64,000 nt of DNA from Lysinibacillus mangiferihumi (GCF_003049665.1 NZ_PYWM01000003.1:124001-188000), one strand, 5' to 3'; positions 44,735 to 53,782 are shown, numbered from the stretch's first letter. Notes: generated by a model not told the origin, from the sequence alone. Program-made: numbers and translations.

Positions 44735-45922
44735 ATGTGGGGAAAACGTAATGTTTGGATTATTTTAGTAGGTGAATTTGTAGTAGGTCTTGGCTTATGG
44801 GCTGGAATTATTGGCAACTTAGCATTTATGCAAAAAGTCGTGCCGTCAGATTTCCATAAATCATTAATTATTTCAATTGGTATATTAGCTGGTCTTGTTG
44901 TCGCACCACTCGCAGGGCGGTTGATTGACCAATCAAAGAAAAAAACAGTTATTCAGTTTGCGAGTGTAGGTCGTATTCTAAGTGTGTTCTTTATGTTTAT
45001 TGCACTGTATACCAACTCTGTAATATGGATGATATTATTTTTAATCACGTTACAAATTGCAGCAGCCTTTTATATGCCTGCTTTACAGTCCATTATACCA
45101 TTAGTTGTCAAAGATAAAGATTTAATGACTTTGAATGCATGGCAAATGAATGCTAGAACGATTTCAAGAATTGTCGGAACCGCTGCAGCAGGCTTAATGT
45201 TAAGCTATTTTGAGTTGAAATGGTTATACATTGTTTCACTAATTGTGTATATTATCATGTATTTTATTACAAATAGTTTAAAGCTTGATGAAGCGGTAAA
45301 TGTATCTGTCAATGACAAGGAAAAAGGTAGATTTAAGGACGTATACCCGATGCTAAAGGAGCATCCAGTCGTATTAATGACACTCGTTTTAATGTTAATT
45401 CCGACATTATTTTTGGGCTCTTTTAATCTAGTCATTATGAAAATCACTGAAATGCATGAGTCCACAACTATTTCTGGTTTATTATATACAGTTGAAGGAA
45501 TTGGCTTTATGTTAGGGGCTGCGGGGCTCAAATATATTGCTGAGCGCGTCAAAATAGGGACATTATTATTCGGACTTGCATTTATTATTGGTTTAATGGA
45601 GCTCATGTTATTGCTAGCGGATAGTACGTTTTTTGCTTTATTAACATTCGGACTATTTGGTTTTTCTGTCGGTTGCTTTTTCCCAACAACGATGGTGATT
45701 TTTCAAAAACAAGTACCGAAAGAATACCACGGGCGATTCTTTTCCTTCCGCAATATGATTGACTCGGTTGTGTTCCAAATTGTGCTGTTGTCAACAGGTA
45801 TGATGTTGGATTTAATCGGCTTAAGTGGAATGGGTATTGTTTTTGGTATGATTAGTTTAAGTTTAACCGTAACTTTTTTCCTTTTCTCGAAGAAAAGAAA
45901 GGTGATTTTACACGCACATTAA
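44735..45922 (+). CDS. MFS transporter
   Basis: A 395-residue major facilitator with about 12 membrane segments. APLAGRLIDQSKKKTVIQF is the helix 2/3 loop motif. It belongs to the MFS_3/macrolide-efflux-like kind (PALQSIIPLVVKDKDLMTLNAWQ, EYHGRFFSFRNMI). Substrate unknown. CGAGGGGAGA lies before ATG 44735. Monocistronic with a terminator. Confidence 0.85.
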   Translation: MWGKRNVWIILVGEFVVGLGLWAGIIGNLAFMQKVVPSDFHKSLIISIGILAGLVVAPLAGRLIDQSKKKTVIQFASVGRILSVFFMFIALYTNSVIWMILFLITLQIAAAFYMPALQSIIPLVVKDKDLMTLNAWQMNARTISRIVGTAAAGLMLSYFELKWLYIVSLIVYIIMYFITNSLKLDEAVNVSVNDKEKGRFKDVYPMLKEHPVVLMTLVLMLIPTLFLGSFNLVIMKITEMHESTTISGLLYTVEGIGFMLGAAGLKYIAERVKIGTLLFGLAFIIGLMELMLLLADSTFFALLTFGLFGFSVGCFFPTTMVIFQKQVPKEYHGRFFSFRNMIDSVVFQIVLLSTGMMLDLIGLSGMGIVFGMISLSLTVTFFLFSKKRKVILHAH

Positions 45923-45935
45923 GCGTTACAATGAC

Positions 45936-45984
45936 AAGTTATTTCTATTTACAGGTCAATCTGTATGTGGAAATAGCTTTTTTT
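45936..45984 (+). terminator. terminator after the MFS gene
   Basis: AAGTTATTTC pairs (one G-U) with GGAAATAGCTT, with an inner ACAG/CTGT stem, followed by a seven-T run. Confidence 0.75.
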
Positions 45985-46057
45985 GTTTTTTATATGGGAA
46001 AATTCAGTTTCCTATCATTTTCATGTCCTACTATTAATGATGGAAGGAGTGAAGGAA

Positions 46058-46759
46058 ATGAAAAACAAAAAAATAAGTGTAGCAGTTAGTTTATTGGTAG
46101 TAGGTTTATTAACGAATGGCATGCAGGCTAAGGCAGATGATGACGATTATGATCACGATGGTTATGAACATGAAAAGTATGAAAAATACGATGACCATGA
46201 TGACGACTATGATCATAATGATGATGATGACTATGACTATGACTATGACTATGACTATGATTATGAGTATGAAGATGATGATGACGACGATGATGATCAA
46301 TACGAAAATTATGATACAACGAACGTTGTCAATGAAAAAGGGAAATGGAATATATGGACAAGATCCGTTGTTGTCGATAAAGAAGCGCTACCTTTTACGG
46401 ATTCAAAACAAGTTGTATTAAAAGTGACAGGCACAAATAAAGAGGTAAACTTGTTTGCAATGCCAAAAGACGGAGAAATATTTGTACCTGGCAAGACAGT
46501 GGCAAAGCTATTAGGTGCAACAGCGACTTATTACAAAACAAGTGAAATATTGGTTATTCAAAACGCCAATCATGAACTTATTTATCGCGCAGGGAAAAAT
46601 GTTGCTTACGATAACTACGTAAAAACACCATTACCTGCACATGCTTTTTATTTAAATAATGAGCTTTATTTACCGATTAGTGCCATAACAAATGGCTTAG
46701 GCTTTATCGCCGAATGGCAAGAGGAAAATCAACAGTTTGTCTGTCAACCATTAAATTAG
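46058..46759 (+). CDS. secreted acidic Asp/Tyr-repeat protein with a stalk (copper amine oxidase N-terminal-like) domain
   Basis: A 233-residue exported protein. The signal peptide ends MQAKA-DDD. Residues about 27-90 are almost only Asp, Tyr, His, Glu and Asn, including (DY)6 and eight Asp in a row: a plausible metal-binding, disordered segment. Residues about 130-233 form a stalk domain (EIFVPGKTVAKLLGATATYY, ELYLPISAITNGLGF). ATG 46058 follows AAGGAGTGAAGG. First of four same-strand genes leading to ApbE and a ferric-reductase-like protein. Function unknown; surface metal binding is an inference. Confidence 0.75.
   Translation: MKNKKISVAVSLLVVGLLTNGMQAKADDDDYDHDGYEHEKYEKYDDHDDDYDHNDDDDYDYDYDYDYDYEYEDDDDDDDDQYENYDTTNVVNEKGKWNIWTRSVVVDKEALPFTDSKQVVLKVTGTNKEVNLFAMPKDGEIFVPGKTVAKLLGATATYYKTSEILVIQNANHELIYRAGKNVAYDNYVKTPLPAHAFYLNNELYLPISAITNGLGFIAEWQEENQQFVCQPLN
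46229..46270 (+). repeat. GACTAT hexamer tandem repeat
   Basis: Five exact GACTAT units (46229-46258), then GATTAT and GAGTAT. Each unit encodes Asp-Tyr, so copy-number slips change protein length without frameshift. Confidence 0.9.
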
Positions 46760-46777
46760 GTAGGAGCGTGGAGAACG

Positions 46778-47017
46778 ATGAAAGATTCAAAAAAAGCAAA
46801 ATGGTTATTAGGCGCATCGGGTGTACTTATTTCTGCTGCATTACTATCACAATTTAATGACACATCGCAAGCTGAAACAACTGATGCTCAATTTTCTAAA
46901 ATAGAAGAGAAGGCCATGACAAAGAAAGAGAAAGAGCTTGTCCAGCTTGATTGGACAAATTTTGAAATAACAAAACAAACAGCAGTCAAAAGTGAGCGCA
47001 AAACGAAAAGAACTTGA
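46778..47017 (+). CDS. small membrane-anchored or secreted protein, unknown
   Basis: A 79-residue protein with a hydrophobic helix at about 9-26 (WLLGASGVLISAALLSQF) followed by a charged Lys/Glu-rich tail. GTAGGAGCGTGGAG lies before ATG 46778. It begins 18 bp after the stalk-domain gene and its stop overlaps the upstream end of the apbE frame, so it is part of the same unit. No FMN-binding (D-x-x-S/T-G-A-T) motif is present, so it is not an obvious ApbE target. Confidence 0.65.
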   Translation: MKDSKKAKWLLGASGVLISAALLSQFNDTSQAETTDAQFSKIEEKAMTKKEKELVQLDWTNFEITKQTAVKSERKTKRT

Positions 47018-47031
47018 TAGGGATGATGACA

Positions 47032-47937
47032 GTGGATACATTGACATTACAAGTAATGAATACGGAATTTTATCTAGCTATAGCAAAGAATAACAAAACG
47101 AATTGGAAAGAAAAAGCTGAAAAGTGGCTTCGTTATGTAGCGCAAGAGTGGTCGAGGTTTGGAACGAACAATGAACTATGGCAATTAAATAATTTGGAAA
47201 TCGGGCAAACATTACAATTAAGTGACGATCTCTACGATTGTTTGGTGCAGGCCAATGACTATTATCTTCGTACAAATGGTTTATTTTCACCGTATTTAAA
47301 ATTACAACTTGAACAACATGGCTACAATCAATCTTTTCCGTTTACCTCAATTGAAAAGGAGGCAATGTACAACCAACCTATCATAGCAGGTAATCCTTTT
47401 CAGTTTTTAAGCAATCAACAAGTTATGAAAATAGCACAGCAAGAAATTGATTTAGGGGGTTTTGCAAAAGGCTATGCTATTGAAAAATTAGCGCAATGGC
47501 TTGAGGCGGAGATAGCTCCTGAATACGGTTTAATAGATGGGGGTGGGGATATGAAAATGTGGTCGTCAGGAGAAAAAATATGGACGATTGGTGTTGCCGA
47601 TCCCTATGATGTGGACAAAGAAATAAGCTCTATAAAAATGGCTTCGGGCGCTATTGCTACCTCTAATCGAATTTATAGAAGTTGGACCCAAGGAGAAAAC
47701 AGGAAGCATCATTTATTAAATGGTCAAACAGGAAACGTTGCGATCACGGATGTAATACAAGCAACGGTCGTAACATCATCATTATGTGATGCAGAAGTTG
47801 GAGCAAAACTTTGCTTTTTAGTGGATGAGACCAAACAGCAACAATGGCTTGAAGCAATATGCGACCGCAGTGCACGTTTTATTGTAAAAGAAAATCAAGC
47901 AGGTTACTGGGCAATGACGGGGGAGAGAGTATGTTAA
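47032..47937 (+). CDS. apbE: FAD:protein FMN transferase (ApbE)
   Basis: ApbE attaches FMN to Thr/Ser of target proteins. About 301 residues. Motifs are QVMNTEFYLAI at the start, EIDLGGFAKGYAIEKLA, LIDGGGDMKMW, WTIGVADPYD, and GAIATSNRIYRSW followed by HHLLNGQTG. No signal peptide or lipobox is seen, unlike many exported ApbE. GTG 47032 fits AGGGA at 8 bp; ATG 47026, ATG 47023 or TTG 47014 are possible. The stop overlaps the start of the ferric-reductase-like gene. The FMN acceptor is not evident in the locus. Confidence 0.88.
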   Translation: MDTLTLQVMNTEFYLAIAKNNKTNWKEKAEKWLRYVAQEWSRFGTNNELWQLNNLEIGQTLQLSDDLYDCLVQANDYYLRTNGLFSPYLKLQLEQHGYNQSFPFTSIEKEAMYNQPIIAGNPFQFLSNQQVMKIAQQEIDLGGFAKGYAIEKLAQWLEAEIAPEYGLIDGGGDMKMWSSGEKIWTIGVADPYDVDKEISSIKMASGAIATSNRIYRSWTQGENRKHHLLNGQTGNVAITDVIQATVVTSSLCDAEVGAKLCFLVDETKQQQWLEAICDRSARFIVKENQAGYWAMTGERVC

Positions 47938-48497
47938 CAAGTACATGGGAATGGATTCGGTTATTAGGGTTTTTAGCATATTTTTATTTTACAGTGTCTA
48001 TTGTATTTGGTTTGTTAAGAAAATCAACGTTTGTCAAATCACATAAAAATTTAATTTACCAAGTTCATCAAAATGCGGGGTGGTTAGGTCTAATAACCGT
48101 TGTTGCGCATATGTTCGTACTCATCATCGATAACTACGAACCCTATGCATTAGTGGAAGTGCTACTCCCTTTTTCATCTCATTATCAACCGATTGCCTCT
48201 GGACTTGGGATAATTGCTTTTTACTTATTTTTATTAGTACTATTAACTTCAGATTTATGGTTGAAAACGATGAATCGCTCAATATGGAAATCAATCCACT
48301 TTCTCGTATTGCCAGCTTGGCTCCTATCTCTTTTACACGGCATACTTATTGGGAGTGATACAGACAACATATATATCCTGCTGTTCTATTTTACGTCCGC
48401 AGGTTGTGTTCTCTCAATATTGATAGCAAGAATGGTCAGTCAAGGAAGGAAGACAAAAGACCAAACAGTTCCACAAGCATTAAGGAGCTCAAAATAA
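47931..48497 (+). CDS. ferric-reductase-like transmembrane haem protein
   Basis: A 188-residue protein with five or six membrane segments. Paired His residues in helices (VHQNAGWLGLITVVAHMFV and SIHFLVLPAWLLSLLHGIL) fit haem ligation as in ferric reductase-like/YedZ domains. No flavin or NADH domain is fused. ATG 47931 follows GGGGGAGAG and lies inside the end of apbE. With ApbE it suggests a trans-membrane electron path to a flavinylated or metal acceptor. Confidence 0.8.
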   Translation: MLTSTWEWIRLLGFLAYFYFTVSIVFGLLRKSTFVKSHKNLIYQVHQNAGWLGLITVVAHMFVLIIDNYEPYALVEVLLPFSSHYQPIASGLGIIAFYLFLLVLLTSDLWLKTMNRSIWKSIHFLVLPAWLLSLLHGILIGSDTDNIYILLFYFTSAGCVLSILIARMVSQGRKTKDQTVPQALRSSK

Positions 48498-48498
48498 A

Positions 48499-48537
48499 AG
48501 CATCAGCTTATTTCTTGAGAGGAAATAAGCTGATGCT
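48499..48537. terminator. bidirectional terminator
   Basis: Perfect 16-bp stem AGCATCAGCTTATTTC / GAAATAAGCTGATGCT with a 7-nt loop between the converging reductase and histidine kinase genes. Confidence 0.9.
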
Positions 48538-48567
48538 GTTGCTTTTTTCAAGCGTATCGAGGAAATG

Positions 48568-49806
48568 TTATTGAACAGTAAATTCAATATAAAACGTTGA
48601 ACCTTTTCCTACAGTACTCGTAACATAGATTTTTCCTCCATGCTGTTCCACAATCGCTTGTGCAATGGCAAGACCTAAGCCCGTCCCATTGCGTTGACGG
48701 GAAGTATCACTGCGGTAAAAGCGTTCAAACACCATGGCAAGTTCCTGCTCTGGTATACCGATACCACTATCTGCAAGAGCGATCGTGATAAGGTTCGCCT
48801 GTTTTGAAAGTGTTAATGTAATCTGACCTTGCTTTGTGTAGGCAATAGCATTATCTAATAGTATATAAAGTAGTTCTTGTATTTTTGTTGCATCGCCAAG
48901 TAGTTCAATATTTTCTTCTATTTGTGTACAAAATTGAATGGGTTCGGGCATAATTTTCTGGAATTTAGTACTTATTTTTTCAAGCATAGTAGATAGCTGT
49001 AATACTTCTTTATGCGTTAAGCCCTGCTGTTGATCGTGGCGCGCTAAAAATAACAGTTTATCTAACAGTGCTTTCATTAATTGAGCCTCATCTTTTAAAT
49101 CCGTAATTAACTCTTTGCCAAAAGGAGTTAAATGCTTTGCTTCCTCAAGTTCTAAAATATCGAGTGAACTATAAAAAATACTAAGTGGTGTGCGCAATTC
49201 ATGAGAGGCATCCGAAACAAACTTTTTTTGTTTATCAAATGACCATTGAATAGGAACCATCGCTTTGCCAGCCATGTAGTAGCTCAGTAACCCGATTAAA
49301 ATCGTTGAAATACACGCTAATAGTAGCAGTAACTCACTTACTTTTTGAAAAAAGTGATGTTGTGTTGTTACAGATTTCCCAATCAGTATATAACCGACTA
49401 CTTTTTCATGATAGCTAATCGGTTTTTTGAGTACAAGAAAATGCTGTTCTTTCCATTCGAAACGACGTACGACATCGTGAACTTGACGGTCTTGCGCAAA
49501 GACTTTTTCTACTTGTGTTTTAAGCCCTCTAACAGATTCATCCCCATGGATAAATTGATGATCGTTTGTATAGATATAATAAAAATAATTCCGGTTTGGG
49601 TCATAGCTCACTGTTTTTTTGTTGTCATTTGCATATTCAAAATAATCATGTTCCTGTTTTATATAAAACGCTTCTAATTCTTGTATTTGTTGATTTTCCA
49701 TCAATTTAACGAGAGAAAAATAAAGAACAATAATAAACAGCGAAAACAATAAAAAATAGAGTGTGGCATACAAATAAGATAATTTTTTTCTGGTTTTATG
49801 AAACAT
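48568..49806 (-). CDS. two-component sensor histidine kinase
   Basis: A 412-residue membrane kinase. Helices at about 11-33 and 157-178 bracket an extracellular sensor of about 120 residues. The H-box is SDASHELRTPLS (His 202), with N-box ELLYILLDNAIAY, G1 ADSGIGIPE and G2 GTGLGLAIAQ. It overlaps the response-regulator gene by 11 bp. Its convergent position next to the ApbE/reductase genes hints at a shared role, but that is only context. The signal is unknown. Confidence 0.9.
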   Translation of the reverse strand: MFHKTRKKLSYLYATLYFLLFSLFIIVLYFSLVKLMENQQIQELEAFYIKQEHDYFEYANDNKKTVSYDPNRNYFYYIYTNDHQFIHGDESVRGLKTQVEKVFAQDRQVHDVVRRFEWKEQHFLVLKKPISYHEKVVGYILIGKSVTTQHHFFQKVSELLLLLACISTILIGLLSYYMAGKAMVPIQWSFDKQKKFVSDASHELRTPLSIFYSSLDILELEEAKHLTPFGKELITDLKDEAQLMKALLDKLLFLARHDQQQGLTHKEVLQLSTMLEKISTKFQKIMPEPIQFCTQIEENIELLGDATKIQELLYILLDNAIAYTKQGQITLTLSKQANLITIALADSGIGIPEQELAMVFERFYRSDTSRQRNGTGLGLAIAQAIVEQHGGKIYVTSTVGKGSTFYIEFTVQ

Positions 49807-50476
49807 GAGATTCCCTCAATTTATAGCCAATGCCCCGCACATTTTGAATGCGTGATTTGACTTGCCCATCATCAATTTTTTTTCGAACTAGCTTTACTAA
49901 AGCATCTAATGAATTGTTGGACACATCATAATCATAGCCCCAAATATAAATGCATATTTGTTCTCTCGTTAGAACACGACCTTTATTTAAAAATAAATAT
50001 TCAAGAAGTAAAAATTCATTTTTAGTTAATTCTACTTCGGTATTATTAAGTAAAAAAGTCCGCGCATCGACTTGTAAGGTTAAATTATCTACTCTGACAA
50101 CTTGCTCAATCACTTTATTTTTTCTACGCAGTAATGCCCGCACCCTTGCTAACAGTTCCTCCATCTTAAAGGGTTTTACTAAATAATCGTCAGCGCCACT
50201 ATCAAGTCCTGTAATGATATCTTCTGTATCGTCCTTGGCAGTTAGCATTAAAATACTGCCATTAAAGCCACTTTGTCGTAACTGCTGACAAACAGCAATA
50301 CCACTTAGCTGAGGCATCATCCAATCTAAAATCACTAAATCGTACTGTTCAGAAAATGTATTGTTCAGGGCATCCTGTCCATTATCGACAGATGCTACAT
50401 GGTGGAATTCTTTTTTTAAAATATGAACAATATTTTTACGTAGTCGACTATCATCTTCTGCCAGTAATATTTTCAT
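49796..50476 (-). CDS. OmpR-family response regulator
   Basis: A 226-residue regulator. The receiver domain has the acidic pocket AEDD, phospho-acceptor Asp 51 (VILDWMMPQLSG), and the Lys of LVKPF. The winged-helix output domain (LTKNEFLLLEYLFLNKGRVLT, ending RIQNVRGIGYKL) is OmpR/PhoB type. GGAGGGAAC precedes ATG 50476. Transcribed first, then the kinase. Confidence 0.93.
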   Translation of the reverse strand: MKILLAEDDSRLRKNIVHILKKEFHHVASVDNGQDALNNTFSEQYDLVILDWMMPQLSGIAVCQQLRQSGFNGSILMLTAKDDTEDIITGLDSGADDYLVKPFKMEELLARVRALLRRKNKVIEQVVRVDNLTLQVDARTFLLNNTEVELTKNEFLLLEYLFLNKGRVLTREQICIYIWGYDYDVSNNSLDALVKLVRKKIDDGQVKSRIQNVRGIGYKLRESHVS

Positions 50477-50806
50477 TTTAGTTCCCTCCTGTTTCCATAT
50501 TCAAATTATTATACTATGCTAAAATGAAGGCAAACTGAAAAAATAGTATATCATCCTGTTTTTTTCACATTTAGCTATCTTTAGTGTGAACCACCAAGTT
50601 ATCATTTAGTAAATTGAATCATCAATAGAGATGGCTATCGCATAATGACTAAAAGTTAGTTCTATGGTACATACCTCCATTATAAAGGGTAGTACTACAA
50701 TGTATACTAACGGAAGTTTGCAGAACTGCCACGACATAGCTTATCGAAATTAAATGGATAGGATTTTTCGTATACAATAGTCGTGAAAGAGGAGGGGGAG
50801 TAAAGG
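50477..50806. other. divergent promoter region, no gene
   Basis: 330 bp between the response regulator and the ABM-domain gene. A TACAAT with upstream TTAAAT (17 bp apart, about 50755-50780) is a possible promoter for the ABM gene. No repeat, riboswitch or small ORF is convincing. Confidence 0.4.
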
Positions 50807-51109
50807 ATGGATAGTTATTATGCAGTTATTTTCACCTCACAACGGACGGATAACGACAACGAAGGATATGCCAAAATGGCGGATGCCATTGAAGCATTAG
50901 CAAAGCAGCAGTCAGGTTTTCTTCGTGTGGCAAGTACAAGAAATGCCGAGGGGCAGGGGATTACTGTATCGTATTGGGAATCGTTAGAGGCGATTCAACA
51001 GTGGAAAAACAATGCACAACATGTTGTAGCACAACAATTAGGTAAAGAAAAATGGTACAGTCATTATCATGTAGAAATATGCCAAGTTATGCGTGCATAT
51101 TCTTTTTAA
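50807..51109 (+). CDS. antibiotic biosynthesis monooxygenase (ABM) domain protein
   Basis: A 100-residue dimeric alpha-beta barrel protein. YAVIFTSQRTDNDNEGYAKMADAI at the start, GFLRVAS, then ITVSYWESLEAIQQWKNNAQH are standard for ABM/YqjZ-like proteins, which include haem-degrading IsdG relatives and quinol monooxygenases. No haem-degradation triad is evident. AGGAGGGGGAG precedes ATG 50807. Confidence 0.87.
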   Translation: MDSYYAVIFTSQRTDNDNEGYAKMADAIEALAKQQSGFLRVASTRNAEGQGITVSYWESLEAIQQWKNNAQHVVAQQLGKEKWYSHYHVEICQVMRAYSF

Positions 51110-51147
51110 GGAAACTAGCATTCAGTCTTCAACGATAGCACAAATAA

Positions 51148-51191
51148 AAAAATCCGCTGTGCCTGCAAAAGGCTCCACACGGATTTTTTTG
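51148..51191. terminator. bidirectional terminator
   Basis: AAAAAAATCCG-c-TGTG.. pairs with ..CACACGGATTTTTTT around a GCC..GGC inner stem, between the converging ABM and pdxK genes. Confidence 0.8.
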
Positions 51192-51221
51192 CTTTTAATA
51201 ACGATAAGCCATGTTCCATTA

Positions 51222-52043
51222 TTACGAGTATCGAGTTACTGTCATATCATTTTCACCAAACACTTTATAGGCAAGATGGTCAATGGCTCCAGCAACAGTT
51301 TCAAACGGTATAGCTCGACGAATGCCAGCAGTAACAAACTTTTTAGCCTGAATAACAGCCTCTTCAACACTTAAACCTTGTGCTAAGCCAGCAGTGATAG
51401 CGGCAGAATATGAACAACCTGCACCATTTGTATGGATAGTATCAATACGTGGGGCTTCCAATGTTACCATGCGTACGCCATCATATAATACATCTGTTGC
51501 TGGACCATCGAGACGACCACCTTTTACGAGTACAAATTGCGTGCCAAGCTTATGTAAATCACGGGCAGCATCCTGTAAATCAGTGGCAGTCGTCAGTTTT
51601 TTACCACCGAGCAAATATTCTGCTTCAGGCATATTAGGGGTCATAATTGTTGCATGCGGTAATAGTTTATCCTTTAAAGAAGACATGGCACCTTCTTCCA
51701 TTAATGCAGTTCCTACTTTACCGAACATAACGGGGTCAATTACGACATGTTTGACCTGAACAGTAGAGAGCCAGTCTGACACAAGCTCAATGATATCTTT
51801 GGTGAATAGCATCCCTGTTTTTAAAGCATCTATGCCAATTTGCGTCGCAATCGTATGGAGCTGTGCCTCAATAACGTCTAACGATTGCGTAAAAACGCCT
51901 TGATTAGTACGAGGATGTGTTGCTACAAAGGCCGTAATGGCAGAAGTGCCGTACACCCCTAGTTCTTGGAAAGTTTTTAAATCTGCTTGAATACCAGCTC
52001 CGCCACGTGCGGCAGAACCAGCGATTGTCAGTGTTTTTTTCAT
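51222..52043 (-). CDS. pdxK: pyridoxine/pyridoxal kinase (PdxK; ThiD-like fold)
   Basis: A 273-residue ribokinase-fold kinase. TIAGSAARGGAGIQADLKTFQELGVYG, IDALKTGML, DPVMFGK, and the C-terminal TNGAGCSYSAAITAGLA are seen. The GAGC with the active-site Cys and overall resemblance favour the B. subtilis PdxK (once called ThiD) branch; HMP-phosphate kinase ThiD is the alternative. SAARGG replaces the usual SDSSGG. ATG 52043 follows GAGGAG by about 10 bp. Monocistronic. Confidence 0.88.
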   Translation of the reverse strand: MKKTLTIAGSAARGGAGIQADLKTFQELGVYGTSAITAFVATHPRTNQGVFTQSLDVIEAQLHTIATQIGIDALKTGMLFTKDIIELVSDWLSTVQVKHVVIDPVMFGKVGTALMEEGAMSSLKDKLLPHATIMTPNMPEAEYLLGGKKLTTATDLQDAARDLHKLGTQFVLVKGGRLDGPATDVLYDGVRMVTLEAPRIDTIHTNGAGCSYSAAITAGLAQGLSVEEAVIQAKKFVTAGIRRAIPFETVAGAIDHLAYKVFGENDMTVTRYS

Positions 52044-52194
52044 GTTTCGTGTACTCCTCATCTTTTACGTGAAAGCTAGTTGACGATGTCTTAAAAGTAA
52101 TTCTATATTACTTTATTGTAATAATAATTGTCGTTATTTTGAAATAGCCAGAAAGTAGAGTTTTTATAATGTCAGTTTAAAGATAAAGCTGAAA

Positions 52195-52243
52195 ATTAAA
52201 ACATGTATGTGCTAGTCATTAGGAAGAACATACATGTTTTAAT
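52195..52243 (-). terminator. terminator of the DUF418 gene
   Basis: Perfect 16-bp stem ATTAAAACATGTATGT / ACATACATGTTTTAAT with a 17-nt loop, immediately 3' of the minus-strand DUF418 gene. Confidence 0.8.
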
Positions 52244-52264
52244 GTCGCTATGCAATCAAAGGGA

Positions 52265-53470
52265 TTACGTTAATTTTTGTAGATGGCGTTTCACAGGGAT
52301 ATTGCCAAGTTTACGCCAGATGGTTTCAACTGGACCTTGTTTATATTTTCGTAACCATAAAGTAGAAAATCCAATCATAAACAACGTAATGCCTAGCCAA
52401 GATGCGTGGATTAATGGTTGACTATAATGGTTGGATAGGCCGAGTCCCCAATTATAGAACAAAAAGGATGCGATGATATTTTGCGCGATATAGCATGTAA
52501 GTGCCATTTTGCCAACATTACTAATATAATGTTGGGCTTTAACGAACTTTTGATGGCGGGCGATTAAAAAGACAAGACCGAGATAACCCAGTGATAAAAC
52601 AGGGGCAAAAACATAGCGGTCTAAAACGACAAATTGAGTACTGAATAGCGATAGCGCATTTAATGGGATGCCAATGCCTAGTCCAATCCAAAGCAAGCGG
52701 TTTTGCAGTCGAATACCGTGTTCATCCATTTTTAATAAACCTTTTCTGACGAGGAAGACACCCAGTAAAAATAAAAAAACATTCATTGGTAAAATCATAA
52801 TCGCTTCTGAGCGTAAAACCCAAAAATGTTCTAGTCTGTACACAACTTGCTCCCACCATGAAAACCCAGCTATCTCAAGCAATTGATTTTCCTGACGAAC
52901 TAATGCTGCTTGTTCAGCGATACTACTACGATTAGCACTTATATTGGCATATGGGTTGTTTGGAAACAATGTTCGTGCAAGTTGAGTCGTCATAATTTTG
53001 TCCATAAGGAAACCTTCTACAACTTGGTGAAAAAGGTGAATACTAGCTGCAACAAACATACAAATCTTCATGACTCGCTCTGAGCGTTGAATAATAAATG
53101 CAACGAGGATACCTGTTAGGGAATAACTCATTAATACATCAAATTCAAAAACAAATATAAAATGAAGAACCCCATCTAAAAAAAGCAATATCATAGACCA
53201 TAGGTACAGTTTAAACCAAGGGAGCCCCCTATTTTGGAAACTAGCATATTTCAATTGCATGCCAATGCCGAACATAATCGTTAATAAGCCAAGAAATTTC
53301 CCGTTCGTCAAATAATCTGAAAACTTAGATATATATGAACCAATCCTTGAAATATCAGTTTCATCTAAATCGACTGAATAGCCAGCTGATCCAAAAATCC
53401 AAATGTTTGTTCCCAATGTGCCAATTATGGCTAGTCCTCTCGCAACATCCAATAATTTTATTCTTTCCAT
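52265..53470 (-). CDS. DUF418-family membrane protein
   Basis: A 401-residue protein with about ten membrane segments. LLDVARGLAIIGTLGTNIW at the N-terminus and the C-terminal DUF418 block (GKMALTCYIAQNIIASFLFYNWGLGL, WLRKYKQGPVETIWRKL) are typical of YeiB-like proteins. Function is unknown; relatives resemble acyltransferase-3 membrane proteins. ATG 53470 follows AGAGGTG. A Fur-like box lies 37 bp upstream, suggesting iron control. Monocistronic. Confidence 0.9.
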   Translation of the reverse strand: MERIKLLDVARGLAIIGTLGTNIWIFGSAGYSVDLDETDISRIGSYISKFSDYLTNGKFLGLLTIMFGIGMQLKYASFQNRGLPWFKLYLWSMILLFLDGVLHFIFVFEFDVLMSYSLTGILVAFIIQRSERVMKICMFVAASIHLFHQVVEGFLMDKIMTTQLARTLFPNNPYANISANRSSIAEQAALVRQENQLLEIAGFSWWEQVVYRLEHFWVLRSEAIMILPMNVFLFLLGVFLVRKGLLKMDEHGIRLQNRLLWIGLGIGIPLNALSLFSTQFVVLDRYVFAPVLSLGYLGLVFLIARHQKFVKAQHYISNVGKMALTCYIAQNIIASFLFYNWGLGLSNHYSQPLIHASWLGITLFMIGFSTLWLRKYKQGPVETIWRKLGNIPVKRHLQKLT

Positions 53471-53506
53471 CAAAACACCTCTCAAAAAAATATATATAGA
53501 ACGAAA

Positions 53507-53521
53507 TGATAACGATTTTCA
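53507..53521. promoter_or_regulatory. Fur-like box upstream of the DUF418 gene
   Basis: TGATAACGATTTTCA matches the Fur core TGATAATnATTATCA at 12 of 14 fixed positions and sits in AAATGATAACGATTTTCATT, 37 bp before the start codon. Confidence 0.6.
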
Positions 53522-53782
53522 TTCAGTTCTCATAAGTAATAAACGCTAAGATGGAAGAAAGGTTTCGTGAAAATAAGCATTTTTCTATATTGATGTAGCC
53601 TAAATAAGATTTTATTAGTATAGAAAATAGGTTCGAAAAGAGAAGCGAAAATATTCATCGATTTATCACTAGGGAAATTGTTTGGGGATTTAAGCTTCTA
53701 GAGGAGAGAATTTTATAGAACGCGCAAACAAGTTAATGCTTATGTTCTTCCTGCTCCGAAGCGGATAACAGCGTTTAAATGG

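Noticed and set aside
46109..46319. Antisense frames rich in Ile/Val or His/Ser opposite the Asp/Tyr segment
   Set aside because: They are the complement of the GACTAT/GATGAT repeat, without ribosome sites; low-complexity shadow only.
51222..52043. Assignment as ThiD (HMP kinase)
   Set aside because: No thiamine genes nearby and the GAGC active-site block resembles PdxK; kept only as an alternative.
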